A stretch of 47,277 bases of DNA, from NCBI RefSeq assembly GCF_009377235.1, contig NZ_VMNX01000047.1, forward strand, positions 1 through 47,277, given 5' to 3'. Shown in pieces: positions 8,364-18,233 of this stretch. Each line of letters begins with the position of its first letter. Position 1 is the stretch's first letter. Position numbers and translations under genes: made by a program. The DNA comes from Streptomyces acidicola (GTDB lineage: Bacteria; Actinomycetota; Actinomycetes; Streptomycetales; Streptomycetaceae). Below the pieces are notes generated by a model. That model worked only from the letters and a program-made list of their open reading frames with translations. It had not been told where the DNA came from and ran no database searches.

Positions 8364-10118
8364 TCAGCCCGGTGACGGCTTGTCCCCGTGCCACGACCGC
8401 CACAGCGCCGCGTACGCGCCGTCCGCCGCCACCAGCTCGTCGTGCGAGCCCAGTTCGGTCAGGCGGCCGTCCTCCATCACGGCCACCCGGTCCGCGTCGT
8501 GCGCCGTGTGCAGACGGTGGGCGATGGCGATCACCGTGCGCCCTTCGAGTACGGCGGCCAGCGCGCGCTCCGTGTGCCGTGCCGTCGTCGGGTCCAGAAG
8601 CGCGGTCGCCTCGTCGAGGATCACCGTGTGCGGATCGGCCAGGACCACGCGCGCCAGGGCCAGTTGCTGTGCCTGAGAGCCGTCCGTCCGGTGGCCGTCG
8701 GAGCCCAGCTCGGTGTCCAGGCCGGCCGGCAGCTCGCCCGCCCAGTCAGCGGCGCCCACCGCGGCCAGCGCCGCCCACAACTCGCCGTCGGTGGCGCCCG
8801 GTTCGGCGATGAGCAGGTTGTCCCGGACGGTGCCCAGGAACACATGGTGCTCCTGGGTGACCAGCACGACCTGCCGCCGCAGCTGCTCGGGGTCCAGCGC
8901 GGCGATGGGCACCCCGCCCACCGTCACTGATCCGGAACGCGGCGCGTCGATGCCCGCGAGCAGCCGGCACAGCGTGGACTTCCCGGCACCGGAGGGCCCG
9001 ACGACCGCCAGTCGCTCGCCGGGTTTCACCGTGAGGTCGACCCCGTGCAGCACCTCGCCGCCACGGTCGTACGCGTAACGCACACCGGTCACGTCGATAC
9101 GGTCGCCCGCCGGAGCCGGAGAGCGGTCGGAACCCGTCCGTGGGGCCCGGGCCAGGCCCTCCACACGGGCGAACGAGGCGCTGCTGGACTGGAGTTGCTC
9201 GACCCGCTGCAGAAGCAGGTCCAGCGGCTCGCTCAGCTGCCGCAGATACAACGCCGCGGTGACCACCGTGCCCAGGCTCATCCCGCCCCCCGCGTGCAGC
9301 GCGCCGCCCACCAGCAGCACGGCGACCACCGGGATCTCGTACGAGATCTCCACGGCAGGGAAGAACACATTGCGCAGGAACAGGGTCCGCATCCGTGCGC
9401 GGCGGGACGTCTCGAGCGCCTCCCGGCTCGCGGTGATCCGGCGCCGCTGCAGCCCGAACGCCTCGACCGTGCGGGCGCCGGACGCGGTGGCCGCGACGAT
9501 CTCGGCGACCTCCGACGTGGCCGCGCCCTCGGCGAGATAGGCGGTACGCGCCCGGCGCAGATACCAGCGCAGGGCGAACCAGATGCCGACCAGACCGAGA
9601 CTTCCGCAGGCGCCGAGCAGTGGGTCGAGTACGAAGACCGCGCTCAGGATGAACAGCGCCTGGACCGAGGTGATCAGCAGTTCCGGGCCGGCGTCACGCA
9701 GGGTGGTGCCCACGGTGGTGACATCGGCGGTGCCGCGCGCGGTCAGATCGCCCGTCCCGGCCCGCTCCACCACCGAGGCGGGCAGAGCCAGCGCGCGTTC
9801 GACGAACGTCTCGCGGATGCGCGCCAGGGTCCGCTCCCCGAAGCGATGTCCCATGTACCGGGCCCATCGGGCCAGCAGGAGTTGCGCCACCGCGCACACC
9901 ACGATGGCGAGCGCCATCCGGTCCACGACGTCCACACCGCTCCCGGCCCGGACTTCGTCGATGATCCGCCCGAGCAGCCAGGGCCCGACCAGCCCCACCC
10001 CGGCGGCCGCCGAGTTGAGGCCGAGCACGACGACGAAGGCTCGCCGGTCGGCCCGGACCAGCCGGAACGCGGCGCGGCGCACCTCGGCGGGTTCGGCGAC
10101 GGGAAGCTGCGCGCTCAC
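8364..10118 (-). CDS. ABC half-exporter with intact Walker motifs and degenerate signature
   Basis: Type-I ABC exporter half of 584 residues: a six-helix membrane domain to about residue 320, then a nucleotide-binding domain. Walker A GPSGAGKST (Lys380), Walker B VILDEAT and the H-loop IAHRL are intact, but the LSGGQ signature is replaced by TDGSQAQQ. Its partner, encoded immediately upstream, has the opposite defects. The start GTG (10118-10116) overlaps the partner's TGA stop, so translation is coupled and a heterodimer is expected. The substrate is unknown; relatives export peptides, drugs or lipids. It is the last of four half-transporter genes in a row. Confidence 0.93.
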   Translation of the reverse strand: MSAQLPVAEPAEVRRAAFRLVRADRRAFVVVLGLNSAAAGVGLVGPWLLGRIIDEVRAGSGVDVVDRMALAIVVCAVAQLLLARWARYMGHRFGERTLARIRETFVERALALPASVVERAGTGDLTARGTADVTTVGTTLRDAGPELLITSVQALFILSAVFVLDPLLGACGSLGLVGIWFALRWYLRRARTAYLAEGAATSEVAEIVAATASGARTVEAFGLQRRRITASREALETSRRARMRTLFLRNVFFPAVEISYEIPVVAVLLVGGALHAGGGMSLGTVVTAALYLRQLSEPLDLLLQRVEQLQSSSASFARVEGLARAPRTGSDRSPAPAGDRIDVTGVRYAYDRGGEVLHGVDLTVKPGERLAVVGPSGAGKSTLCRLLAGIDAPRSGSVTVGGVPIAALDPEQLRRQVVLVTQEHHVFLGTVRDNLLIAEPGATDGELWAALAAVGAADWAGELPAGLDTELGSDGHRTDGSQAQQLALARVVLADPHTVILDEATALLDPTTARHTERALAAVLEGRTVIAIAHRLHTAHDADRVAVMEDGRLTELGSHDELVAADGAYAALWRSWHGDKPSPG

Positions 10119-11842
10119 CGGGAGCCCTCCTCGATGCCCGCTTCCGTGTCCCGGGCCACCAGCGCACGGTATTCCGGCTCCTCGACGAGGAGCCGGTCAT
10201 GGGATCCGGTGGCGGTGACCTTGCCGTCGACCAGGAAGCACACGGTGTCCACCTGGTTCAGCAGCAGCGGAGAGGTGGTGGTGACGACGGTCGTACGGCC
10301 CGCGCGGGCGGCGCGCAGCCGGGCGGCGACGGTGGCCTCGGTGTGGGCGTCGAGCGCCGAGGTGGGTTCGACCGCGAGCAGCACCTCGGGATCCGCGAGC
10401 AGAGCCCGGGCCAGGCGTACGCGCTGCCGTTGGCCGCCGGAGAGATTGCGGCCCTGTGCGTCGACGGCCGAGTCGAGACCGTCCGGCAGACCCCGCACGA
10501 TGTCGTCGGCCACGGCCGCGCGCACGGCGCGGGCGATGTCGTCGTCGCCGGCCCCGTGCTCCCGGCGGCCGGAGACCAGGTCGCGCAGCGTCCCGGCGAA
10601 CAGGTCGGCCTCGTTGTCCGCGACCAGGATCCGCTCGCGCACCTGCGCCAGGTCGATCCCGTCGAGGCGCGTAACGCCCCAGGTGGCCGCCGACTCGGCG
10701 TACCGGCCGAGGCGGTCGACCACGGTGGCCAGGTCGCCGGGCCGGGCGCCGACCAGCGCGGTCAGCTGCCCCGGCACCACGCGCACACCGGACTCGGGAT
10801 CGCACAGCACCGCCTCGGACGACGGCGCGTCCAGCGCGTCGGGGCCACTGGCGACGGGCTCCAGGGCCAGGAACCGTACGACGCGCCGCGCGGCCACCAC
10901 GCCCCGGCTGAGTTGGTAACCGCACTCGACGAAGAAGGCCACCGGTACCACCAGGACCGCGACATAGCCGTACACCGCCACCAACTCACCGATGGAGATC
11001 TCCCCTTGGGCCGCCAGACGGGCGGCCAGCCAGGTCACCACGGCGAGGAACAGCGTCGGCAGTCCGAGGCCGAGGGCCTGCATCCAGCTCGTCACCGACC
11101 CGACGCGGTACCCCTGCGCCCGCAGGGCCCCCGAGTCACGCCGGAACGCGTCGGCGAACAGCCCTTTGCCGCCGAGGCCGTTGAGGACCCGCAGACCGCC
11201 CGCGAGGTCGCCGATCCGGGCGGTCAGCACGCCCTGCCGCTCGCGGTACTCGGTCTCGGCCCCTTGCAGCCGGCCCATCAGAGGCCCCACGAGTACGGCG
11301 ATCAGGGGCACCCCGAGCAGCACCACCACGGCGAGTTGCAGCGAGACCGACAGCAGCAGCGCGGCCACGATGCCGTACACGATGATCGCGGCGACACCGG
11401 GCCCGACGGCGGTCAGGGAGAAGGCGATCGTCTGGACGTCGCCGACGCCGATCGTGACGACCTCCCCGGCGCCGGTCCGCGCAGACAGCGCGGCCCCGAG
11501 CCGGGTCGCCTGGTCGACCACGACCTTGACCGTACGGAAGTTGCCGTCCATCCGGAGCTGGGTCATGGTGCGATGCCGCAGGAGTCCCAGAAAGGCGTTG
11601 AGCGTCCCGGCGGCCAGCAGAGCGGTGGTCCAGCCGGCCAGCGCGGCCCCGTCCGAGGGCTCCAGACCGTCGTCGATCGCGCGGGAGAGCAGATACGGCG
11701 ACAGCGCCAGCAGCCCCATCCAGACGCTGGCGAGTACCGCACCGGCGAGGGATCTCCTCCACTGACGGGTGACCAGCCACCACAGATACCCACCACCACT
11801 GCGACAGCCGGGCACCCCCGGATCCCCGTACGCGTCGACCAT
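10115..11842 (-). CDS. ABC half-exporter with ATPase-dead nucleotide-binding domain
   Basis: A 575-residue half-exporter with a membrane domain (residues ~20-310) and an NBD. The signature LSGGQRQR is perfect, but Walker A is GARPGDLAT (the essential Lys is Leu371), Walker B is LLAVEPTS (Asp to Val, with Glu kept) and the H-loop His is missing (VVTTTSPLL). On its own it cannot hydrolyse ATP; it should complete the one good site by giving its signature to the Walker A/B of the 8364-10118 protein. The open frame continues far upstream as a shadow, but the ATG at 11842 is preceded by GGGGGTGGCGG and starts a sensible N-terminus. Confidence 0.92.
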   Translation of the reverse strand: MVDAYGDPGVPGCRSGGGYLWWLVTRQWRRSLAGAVLASVWMGLLALSPYLLSRAIDDGLEPSDGAALAGWTTALLAAGTLNAFLGLLRHRTMTQLRMDGNFRTVKVVVDQATRLGAALSARTGAGEVVTIGVGDVQTIAFSLTAVGPGVAAIIVYGIVAALLLSVSLQLAVVVLLGVPLIAVLVGPLMGRLQGAETEYRERQGVLTARIGDLAGGLRVLNGLGGKGLFADAFRRDSGALRAQGYRVGSVTSWMQALGLGLPTLFLAVVTWLAARLAAQGEISIGELVAVYGYVAVLVVPVAFFVECGYQLSRGVVAARRVVRFLALEPVASGPDALDAPSSEAVLCDPESGVRVVPGQLTALVGARPGDLATVVDRLGRYAESAATWGVTRLDGIDLAQVRERILVADNEADLFAGTLRDLVSGRREHGAGDDDIARAVRAAVADDIVRGLPDGLDSAVDAQGRNLSGGQRQRVRLARALLADPEVLLAVEPTSALDAHTEATVAARLRAARAGRTTVVTTTSPLLLNQVDTVCFLVDGKVTATGSHDRLLVEEPEYRALVARDTEAGIEEGSR

Positions 11843-11886
11843 CCGCCACCCCCTCTTCTCCCGAACGATCTCCGGTCCGACAGGGC

Positions 11887-13749
11887 CTAGGCGAGGCTCT
11901 CCCGCCAGGCGCGATGCAGATCCGCGAACCGGCCCGTGTCCGCGACGAGTTCGGCCGGTGCGCCGTCCTCGACGATCCGGCCGTGCTCCATGACGAGCAC
12001 CCGGTCGGCGATCTCGACGGTCGACAGCCGGTGGGCGATCACGACGGCCGTGCGGCCCTTGAGCACGGTCGACATGGCGCGCTGGACGGCCCGCTCGCCG
12101 GGCACGTCCAGTGAGCTGGTCGCCTCGTCGAGGATCAGCACCGCCGGGTCGGCGAGCAACGCCCGGGCGAACGCGACCAGTTGGCGCTGCCCGGCGGAGA
12201 TCCGGCCGCCCCGCTTGCGTACGTCCGTGTCGTACCCGTCCGGCAGGGTGCTGATGAAGTCGTGGGCGCCGATCGCCTTCGCGGCCCGCTCGATGTCGGC
12301 GCGTGTGGCGTCGGGGCGGCCGATGGCGATGTTCTCGGCGACCGTGCCGGAGAACAGGAACGCCTCCTGGGTGACCATGACGACGCCGCGCCGCAGTTCG
12401 GGCACGGCGAGGTCGCGCAGGTCGACGCCGTCGAGGAGGACTCGGCCGTCGGAGGGGTCGTAGAAGCGGGCCAGCAGCTTGGCCAGCGTGGACTTTCCGG
12501 CGCCGGTCGAGCCGACGACGGCGACCGTCTGCCCGGCCGGGAGGGTGAGGTCGAAGCGGGGGAGTACCTCGCCGCCGGTGCGGTAGGCGAAGCGCACCCC
12601 GTCGAAGACGACCTCGCGGCCCGGGTACGCGGACTGAAGAGCGGGCAGTTCCTTGGGTGTCGACGGCTCCGGCACCGAGGGCGTCTGGGCCAGCAGGCCC
12701 GCGATCTTCTCCAGCGAGGCCGCCGCCGACTGGTAGGAGTTCAGGAACATGCCGAGCCGGTCTATCGGGTCGTACAGCCGGCGCAGATACAGCACCGCGG
12801 CCGCCAGCACACCGAGGGCCAGCGTGCCGTCGGCCACCCGGTACGCGCCCCACAGCACGATGCCCGCGACCGCGATGTTGGCGACGATGCGCGAGCCGAC
12901 CACATAGCGGGCCATCTCCAGCATCGCGTCGCCGTTGGTGTGCTCGTGACGCCGGTTGAGCACCTGGAACTCGGCGTCGTTGGCGCTCTCGCGGCGGAAC
13001 GCGCGCACCGGGCGGATGCCGTTCATCGTCTCGACGAACTTCACGATGACGGCGGCGATCGCGGTGGAGCGCAGCTTGTACACCCGGGCGGCGCGCCGCC
13101 GGTACATCCGTACCAGGGCGTACAGCGGGACGAACGACGCCACCGCGACCGCACCCAGAGAGAGGTCCAGCCAGAGCAGCATCGCCGAGATGTAGACGAA
13201 GGACAGGATGACGGTGACGAGCTCCTGCAGGCCCTCGTCCAGCAGCTCGCGCAGCGACTCGACGTCCGTCGTGGACCGGGAGATCAGCCGGCCCGAGGTG
13301 TAGCGCTCGTGGAAGTCGATGCTCAGCGCCTGGGCGTGCCGGAAGATACGGCCGCGCAGGTCGAGCAGCACATCCTGGTTGACGCGGGCGGCGACGCCGA
13401 AGAAGGCGTACTGGAGCCCGCCGGAGGCCACGGCGCACAGCAGATAGGCCACCGCCACCGCGATCAGCGGACCGTGGTCGGCGCGGCGGAACGCGGGTAC
13501 GGCGCTGTCGATGGCGTACGCGACGAGCAGCGGGCCCGCCTGCACGGCCGCCTGCTGGAGCAGCAGCAGGAACGTGGTGAGGGCGACGCGGGCCTTCATC
13601 GGGGCCAGCAGGGAGCGCAGGAGCGTGGCTGTGGCGCCGGGCGGTGTGGGCAGCGCGTCGTGGTCGAACGGGTCGCCGGCGGTGTCCCGTTCGGGGAGGT
13701 CCGGGTCGTCGTCGGTGGTGGTCGGCGCGGGCGTCGTGGGCGCCGTCAT
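11887..13749 (-). CDS. ABC half-exporter (catalytic-site half)
   Basis: A 620-residue type-I exporter half. An acidic Thr/Pro-rich N-terminus of about 45 residues is followed by the membrane domain and an NBD with Walker A GSTGAGKST, a slightly altered signature ISAGQRQ, Walker B VLILDEATSSLD (catalytic Glu present) and H-loop IAHRLST. It pairs with the upstream gene, whose catalytic Glu is Asp, to give a heterodimer with one consensus and one degenerate ATP site. The start ATG overlaps the upstream stop as ATGA. The next pair follows after 44 bases, so all four genes may be one transcript. The substrate is unknown. Confidence 0.94.
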   Translation of the reverse strand: MTAPTTPAPTTTDDDPDLPERDTAGDPFDHDALPTPPGATATLLRSLLAPMKARVALTTFLLLLQQAAVQAGPLLVAYAIDSAVPAFRRADHGPLIAVAVAYLLCAVASGGLQYAFFGVAARVNQDVLLDLRGRIFRHAQALSIDFHERYTSGRLISRSTTDVESLRELLDEGLQELVTVILSFVYISAMLLWLDLSLGAVAVASFVPLYALVRMYRRRAARVYKLRSTAIAAVIVKFVETMNGIRPVRAFRRESANDAEFQVLNRRHEHTNGDAMLEMARYVVGSRIVANIAVAGIVLWGAYRVADGTLALGVLAAAVLYLRRLYDPIDRLGMFLNSYQSAAASLEKIAGLLAQTPSVPEPSTPKELPALQSAYPGREVVFDGVRFAYRTGGEVLPRFDLTLPAGQTVAVVGSTGAGKSTLAKLLARFYDPSDGRVLLDGVDLRDLAVPELRRGVVMVTQEAFLFSGTVAENIAIGRPDATRADIERAAKAIGAHDFISTLPDGYDTDVRKRGGRISAGQRQLVAFARALLADPAVLILDEATSSLDVPGERAVQRAMSTVLKGRTAVVIAHRLSTVEIADRVLVMEHGRIVEDGAPAELVADTGRFADLHRAWRESLA

Positions 13750-15581
13750 CGGTGGGCCTCCTCGCGGCCGTCGGCGGTCTGAGAGGTGTGCGGGGTGTCC
13801 GCGCCCGACATCAGCCAGGCGTACTCGGCGTTCGTGCGCAGCAGTTCGTGGTGGGTGCCCACGGCGGCGATGCGGCCCCCGGAGAGCAGGGCGACGCGGT
13901 CGGCGAGGAGCACCGTGGACGGGCGGTGCGCCACGATCAGCGCCGTGGTCCGGTCGAGTACCTGGCGCAGGGCCGCCTCGACCGCGGCCTCCGTGTGGAC
14001 GTCCAGGGCGGACAGCGGGTCGTCCAGCACGAGGAAGCGCGGGCGGCCCACGACCGCCCGCGCCAGTGCGAGCCGCTGCCGCTGGCCCCCGGACAGGCTC
14101 AGGCCCTGCTCGCCGACCTGGGTGTCCGTGCCCTGGGGCAGCGAGTGCGTGAAGTCGGCCTGGGCGACGGCGAGTGCCCGGTCCAGTTCACTCCTGCCCG
14201 CGCTGTCGTCGGCTCCCATCAGCACGTTCTCCCCGACGCTCGCCGAGAAGAGGGTGGGTTCCTCGAAGGCGACGGCGACGAGTTCACGCAGCGTCTGCCG
14301 GGGCATCGCGGTGATGTCCCGCCCGTCCAGCGTGATCCGCCCCGATGTCACCTCGTGCAGACGGGGGACCAGGGCCGTGAGCGTCGTCTTGCCGCTCCCG
14401 GTCGCCCCGACCAGGGCCATGGACTCGCCGGGGCGGATGTGGAGGTCGATGAGGTCGAGGACGGGAGGGGAGTCCTCGTCGGCGTCGGGATAACGGAATC
14501 GGACGTCGTGGAAGCGGAGCCCGGCGTTCGTGTCCGCCGCCCCGCCCGCACCCGCGGCGGCGCCCCCCGTGGTCTCCGACTCCGGCTCCGCGTCCATGAC
14601 CTCGAAGTACCGTTCCGTGGCCGTGGCGGCCTCCTGCGTCAGCGCCAGCAGGAAGCCGATCGAGTCGATCGGCCAGCGCAGGGCGAGCGCGGTGGACAGG
14701 AAGGCGACCAGCGTGCCCGCCGACAGCTCACCGTCCGCGACCTGGATCGTGCCGAGCACCAGCGCCGCGCCGATGGCCAGTTCGGGCAGGGTGATGATCA
14801 CGGCCCAGATGGCCGAGAGCAGCCGTGCCTTGCGCAGCTCGGTCCCGCGCAGGGTCAGGGCCAGATCACGGAAGGCCCGTGCCTGGCTGCGGTGCCGCCC
14901 GAACCCCTTGATGATCCTGATCCCGAGGACGCTCTCCTCGACGACCGTCGTCAGATCGCCCACCTGGTCCTGGGCGAGCCGTGCCACGGTGGCGTACCGC
15001 TTCTCGAAGACGGAGCAGGTGACGATGACGGGGATGGCCGGACCCAGGATCAGCAGCCCGAGCGTCCAGTTCTGCATCAGCATGATGATCAGGCCGACCA
15101 GGATCGTCACCCCGTTGACCAGCAGGAACGTCAGCGGAAAGGCGAGGAACAGACGGAGCAGCATCAGGTCCGTCGTCCCCCGGGACAGCAGCTGTCCCGA
15201 GGCCCACCGGTCGTGGAAGGCGACCGGCAGCCGCTGCAGATGCCCGTACAGATCCGCCCGCATCCCCGCCTCGACGCCCGCCAGCGGCCGCGCCACCAGC
15301 CACCTCCGCAACCCGAACAGCCCCGCCTCGGCGAGCCCGAGCAGCAGCAGGTACAGCGCCCCCAGCCACACGCCCGCCGGGTCGCGGTCGGCGATCGGGC
15401 CGTCCACCATCCACTTCAGGACGAGCGGGATCACCAGGCCCACGCACGAGGCGAGGATCGCGACCGCGGCGGCGCTGAACAGCCGGGCGCGGACGGGCCG
15501 TACATACGGCCACAGACGCAGGAGAGTACGGACGGTGGACCGGTCCGAGGGGTCCTTGGCGGGTGCGGGTTGTGTGGGCAT
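13746..15581 (-). CDS. ABC half-exporter (degenerate-site half, Glu to Asp)
   Basis: A 611-residue exporter half with six membrane helices, then an NBD with Walker A GATGSGKTT, a perfect LSGGQRQR signature, H-loop AHRPST and Walker B FLVLDDPLSALD, where the catalytic Glu is Asp. This is the usual degenerate-site arrangement of heterodimeric exporters. The ATG at 15581 starts MPTQPAPAKDPSDR and fits the family; the open frame extends further up without meaning. It is first of the four-gene set, and about 150 bases separate it from the glgX stop upstream. Confidence 0.94.
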   Translation of the reverse strand: MPTQPAPAKDPSDRSTVRTLLRLWPYVRPVRARLFSAAAVAILASCVGLVIPLVLKWMVDGPIADRDPAGVWLGALYLLLLGLAEAGLFGLRRWLVARPLAGVEAGMRADLYGHLQRLPVAFHDRWASGQLLSRGTTDLMLLRLFLAFPLTFLLVNGVTILVGLIIMLMQNWTLGLLILGPAIPVIVTCSVFEKRYATVARLAQDQVGDLTTVVEESVLGIRIIKGFGRHRSQARAFRDLALTLRGTELRKARLLSAIWAVIITLPELAIGAALVLGTIQVADGELSAGTLVAFLSTALALRWPIDSIGFLLALTQEAATATERYFEVMDAEPESETTGGAAAGAGGAADTNAGLRFHDVRFRYPDADEDSPPVLDLIDLHIRPGESMALVGATGSGKTTLTALVPRLHEVTSGRITLDGRDITAMPRQTLRELVAVAFEEPTLFSASVGENVLMGADDSAGRSELDRALAVAQADFTHSLPQGTDTQVGEQGLSLSGGQRQRLALARAVVGRPRFLVLDDPLSALDVHTEAAVEAALRQVLDRTTALIVAHRPSTVLLADRVALLSGGRIAAVGTHHELLRTNAEYAWLMSGADTPHTSQTADGREEAHR

Positions 15582-15732
15582 CACTCGGAGCGTACGGACC
15601 GGCACTGACACTGCCCACCGAGTTTTGGCCGGAGCGGATTCGGTCCCCCGCCCTACGACCCGTATGTTCGAGGCACTCGTGTTCGACCTCTCGAACCGGG
15701 GTGCCCACAGCGCCATCCGACCATCCCGGCTC

Positions 15733-18009
15733 TCAGAGAACCCGCAGCAACAACACCGCCCGTGCCGGCACCGTGATCTCCGTCCCCGCCCGGTGCTCCA
15801 CCCCCGGCGGACCCTCCTGGTCCTCGCGGGAGGTGTCGACGAGCACCTCGTACCGCTCGGCCCACGGCGGACCCGGCAGGACGAAGGACACCGGGCGGTC
15901 CGCCGCGTGCAGCACGGCCAGGAAGCTCTCGTCGACCACCGGCACACCACGCGCGTCACGTCCCGGGATGTCCCGGCCGGAGAGGTACATGCCGAGGGTG
16001 GCGGCGGGCGCGTACCAGTCCTGTTCCGTCATCTCGGTGCCCCGGCTCGTGAACCACGCCAGGTCCCGCAGCCCGTCCGCCGAGTGCGCGCGCCCGGAGA
16101 AGAACGCCCGCCTGCGCAGCACCGGGTGCTCGTGGCGCAGCGCGATCAGCCGGGACGTCAGGTCGAACAGCGCCTTCCAGCCGGACTCCTGAAGCAGCCC
16201 CCAGTCCAGCCAGCTGGTCTCGTTGTCCTGGCAGTACGCGTTGTTGTTGCCGCCCTGCGTCCGCCCCAGCTCGTCGCCCGCGACCAGCATGGGCACGCCC
16301 GTCGACAGCAGCAGGGTGGTCAGCAGGTTGCGCAACTGGCGGCGGCGCAGGGCGCGGACGCGCTCGTCGTCCGTCTCGCCCTCCGTGCCGCAGTTCCACG
16401 AGCGGTTGTCGTCGGTGCCGTCCCGGTTCCCCTCGCCGTTCGCCTCGTTGTGCTTGCGCTCGTACGACACCAGGTCGCGCAGCGTGAACCCGTCGTGCGC
16501 GGTGACGAAGTTGACCGACGCGTAGGGGCGCCGGCCGCCCCACGCGTACAGGTCGCTCGACCCCGACAGGCGGTACCCCAGGTCCCGTACGTCGGGCAGG
16601 GCGTCGCGCCAGAAGTCCCGTACGGCATTGCGGTACCGGTCGTTCCACTCCGTCCACAGGGGCGGGAACGCGCCCACCTGGTAGCCGCCCGCCCCCACGT
16701 CCCACGGCTCCGCGATCAGCTTCACGCGCCGCAGCACCGGGTCCTGGGCGATGACCGCGAGGAACGGCGACAGCATGTCGACGTCGTGCATCGAGCGCGC
16801 CAGGGCCGCGGCCAGGTCGAAGCGGAAGCCGTCCACCCCCATCTCCGTCACCCAGTAGCGCAGCGAGTCCGTGATGAGCCTCAGGACGTGCGGCTGGACC
16901 ACGTGCAGGGTGTTGCCGCAGCCGGTGTAGTCCGCGTACCGGCGGGCGTCGTGCTGCAGCCGGTAGTAGCCGCGGTTGTCGATCCCGCGCAGCGACAGCA
17001 TCGGGCCCAGCTCGGACGCCTCCGCGGTGTGGTTGTAGACCACGTCGAGGATCACCTCGATGCCCGCCGCGTGCAGCGCCCGCACCATCCGCTTGAACTC
17101 GCCCACCTGCTGGCCGGTCGTGCCGGACGCCGCGTACGACGCGTGCGGCGCGAAGTAGCCGATCGAGTTGTAGCCCCAGTAGTTGCGCAGGTTCCGCCGC
17201 AGCAGATGGTCCTCGTGGGCGAACTGGTGGACGGGCAGCAGCTCGACGGCCGTCACGCCCAGTTTCACCAGGTGCTCGATCGCCGCCGGGTGCGCCAGCC
17301 CGGCGTACGTGCCGCGCAGGTCCTCGGGGATTCCCGGGTGCAGCTTCGTGAAGCCGCGCACGTGCAGCTCGTAGATCACCGAGTCCGCCCACGGAGTCTT
17401 CGGGCGGCGGTCGTCGACCCATTCGTCGTCGGGCGCGTCGTCGTGGACGACGACTCCCTTCGGCACGTACGGCGCCGAGTCCCGGTCGTCGCGCACGGTG
17501 TCCGCGACCTGCTGCTGCGGCCAGTCACGGACGTGCCCGTACACCTCGGGCGGCAGCCTGCCGTAGTCGTTCCCCGCGCCCGCGTCCACGGCGCGGGCGT
17601 ACGGGTCGAGGAGCAGCTTCGCCGGGTTCCAGCGGGCGCCGGTCCAGGGGTCCCAGCGGCCGTGCACCCGGTAGCCGTACCGCTGGCCGGGCAGCACGCC
17701 CGGCACGAAGCCGTGCCAGATCTCGTGCGTCAGTTCGGTGAGCGGGACGCGCGTCTCCACGCCCTCGGCGGAGAACAGACACAGCTCCACCGCCTCTGCT
17801 CCGCCCGACCACAGCGCGAAGTTGGTCCCAGCCACTCCGTCCGGCCCCACCCGGAACCGCGCCCCGAGCGGCATGGGAGCCCCCGGCCACACGGGCGTCT
17901 GCGCGGTGTCGTCCACCGTGCGCCGCCGCCTGCCGTTCAGCACGGCGGCCGGGCGCGCGGACGGTCCGCGTCCCTCCTGGACTGCCTCCTGCTCGGGTGC
18001 GCTCGCCAC
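15733..18009 (-). CDS. glgX: Glycogen debranching enzyme GlgX (GH13, isoamylase type)
   Basis: A cytoplasmic enzyme of 758 residues with an N-terminal CBM48/isoamylase domain, a (beta/alpha)8 GH13 barrel and a C-terminal beta domain. The triad is visible: nucleophile Asp398 in DGFRFDLA, acid/base Glu434 in IAEPWD and Asp506 in TAHDGF. GlgX removes alpha-1,6 side chains from glycogen after phosphorylase trimming. The GTG at 18009 is preceded by AGGAGG seven bases upstream; an open frame to 18135 adds nothing family-like. The gene is divergent from the L,D-transpeptidase pair. Confidence 0.96.
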   Translation of the reverse strand: MASAPEQEAVQEGRGPSARPAAVLNGRRRRTVDDTAQTPVWPGAPMPLGARFRVGPDGVAGTNFALWSGGAEAVELCLFSAEGVETRVPLTELTHEIWHGFVPGVLPGQRYGYRVHGRWDPWTGARWNPAKLLLDPYARAVDAGAGNDYGRLPPEVYGHVRDWPQQQVADTVRDDRDSAPYVPKGVVVHDDAPDDEWVDDRRPKTPWADSVIYELHVRGFTKLHPGIPEDLRGTYAGLAHPAAIEHLVKLGVTAVELLPVHQFAHEDHLLRRNLRNYWGYNSIGYFAPHASYAASGTTGQQVGEFKRMVRALHAAGIEVILDVVYNHTAEASELGPMLSLRGIDNRGYYRLQHDARRYADYTGCGNTLHVVQPHVLRLITDSLRYWVTEMGVDGFRFDLAAALARSMHDVDMLSPFLAVIAQDPVLRRVKLIAEPWDVGAGGYQVGAFPPLWTEWNDRYRNAVRDFWRDALPDVRDLGYRLSGSSDLYAWGGRRPYASVNFVTAHDGFTLRDLVSYERKHNEANGEGNRDGTDDNRSWNCGTEGETDDERVRALRRRQLRNLLTTLLLSTGVPMLVAGDELGRTQGGNNNAYCQDNETSWLDWGLLQESGWKALFDLTSRLIALRHEHPVLRRRAFFSGRAHSADGLRDLAWFTSRGTEMTEQDWYAPAATLGMYLSGRDIPGRDARGVPVVDESFLAVLHAADRPVSFVLPGPPWAERYEVLVDTSREDQEGPPGVEHRAGTEITVPARAVLLLRVL

Positions 18010-18233
18010 CTCACGGCCTCCTGCGGCTCGGCGGAACGACCGGGCGGGCACAGTGCAAGGACCCCTGAGGCGTCCCGGCCTCGGTTCCCCCTCGTGTCGT
18101 TCTCCCCACAGTTCTGCCCAGACGGTGGCTCGCACTCACGTTTCCCCGAGGCGTGCGCCGTCGTTGGGCCGCACGTACTGCACTTTTCCGGGGGACACCC
18201 TGCCCGCCCCCGGCCGGAAAAACAGAGGTCCGA

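Noticed and set aside
10115..13438. One giant fused ABC protein of over 1100 residues
   Set aside because: Only the part from the ATG at 11842 is sensible. The upstream frame is an Arg/Pro/Ala-rich shadow of the neighbouring ABC gene.
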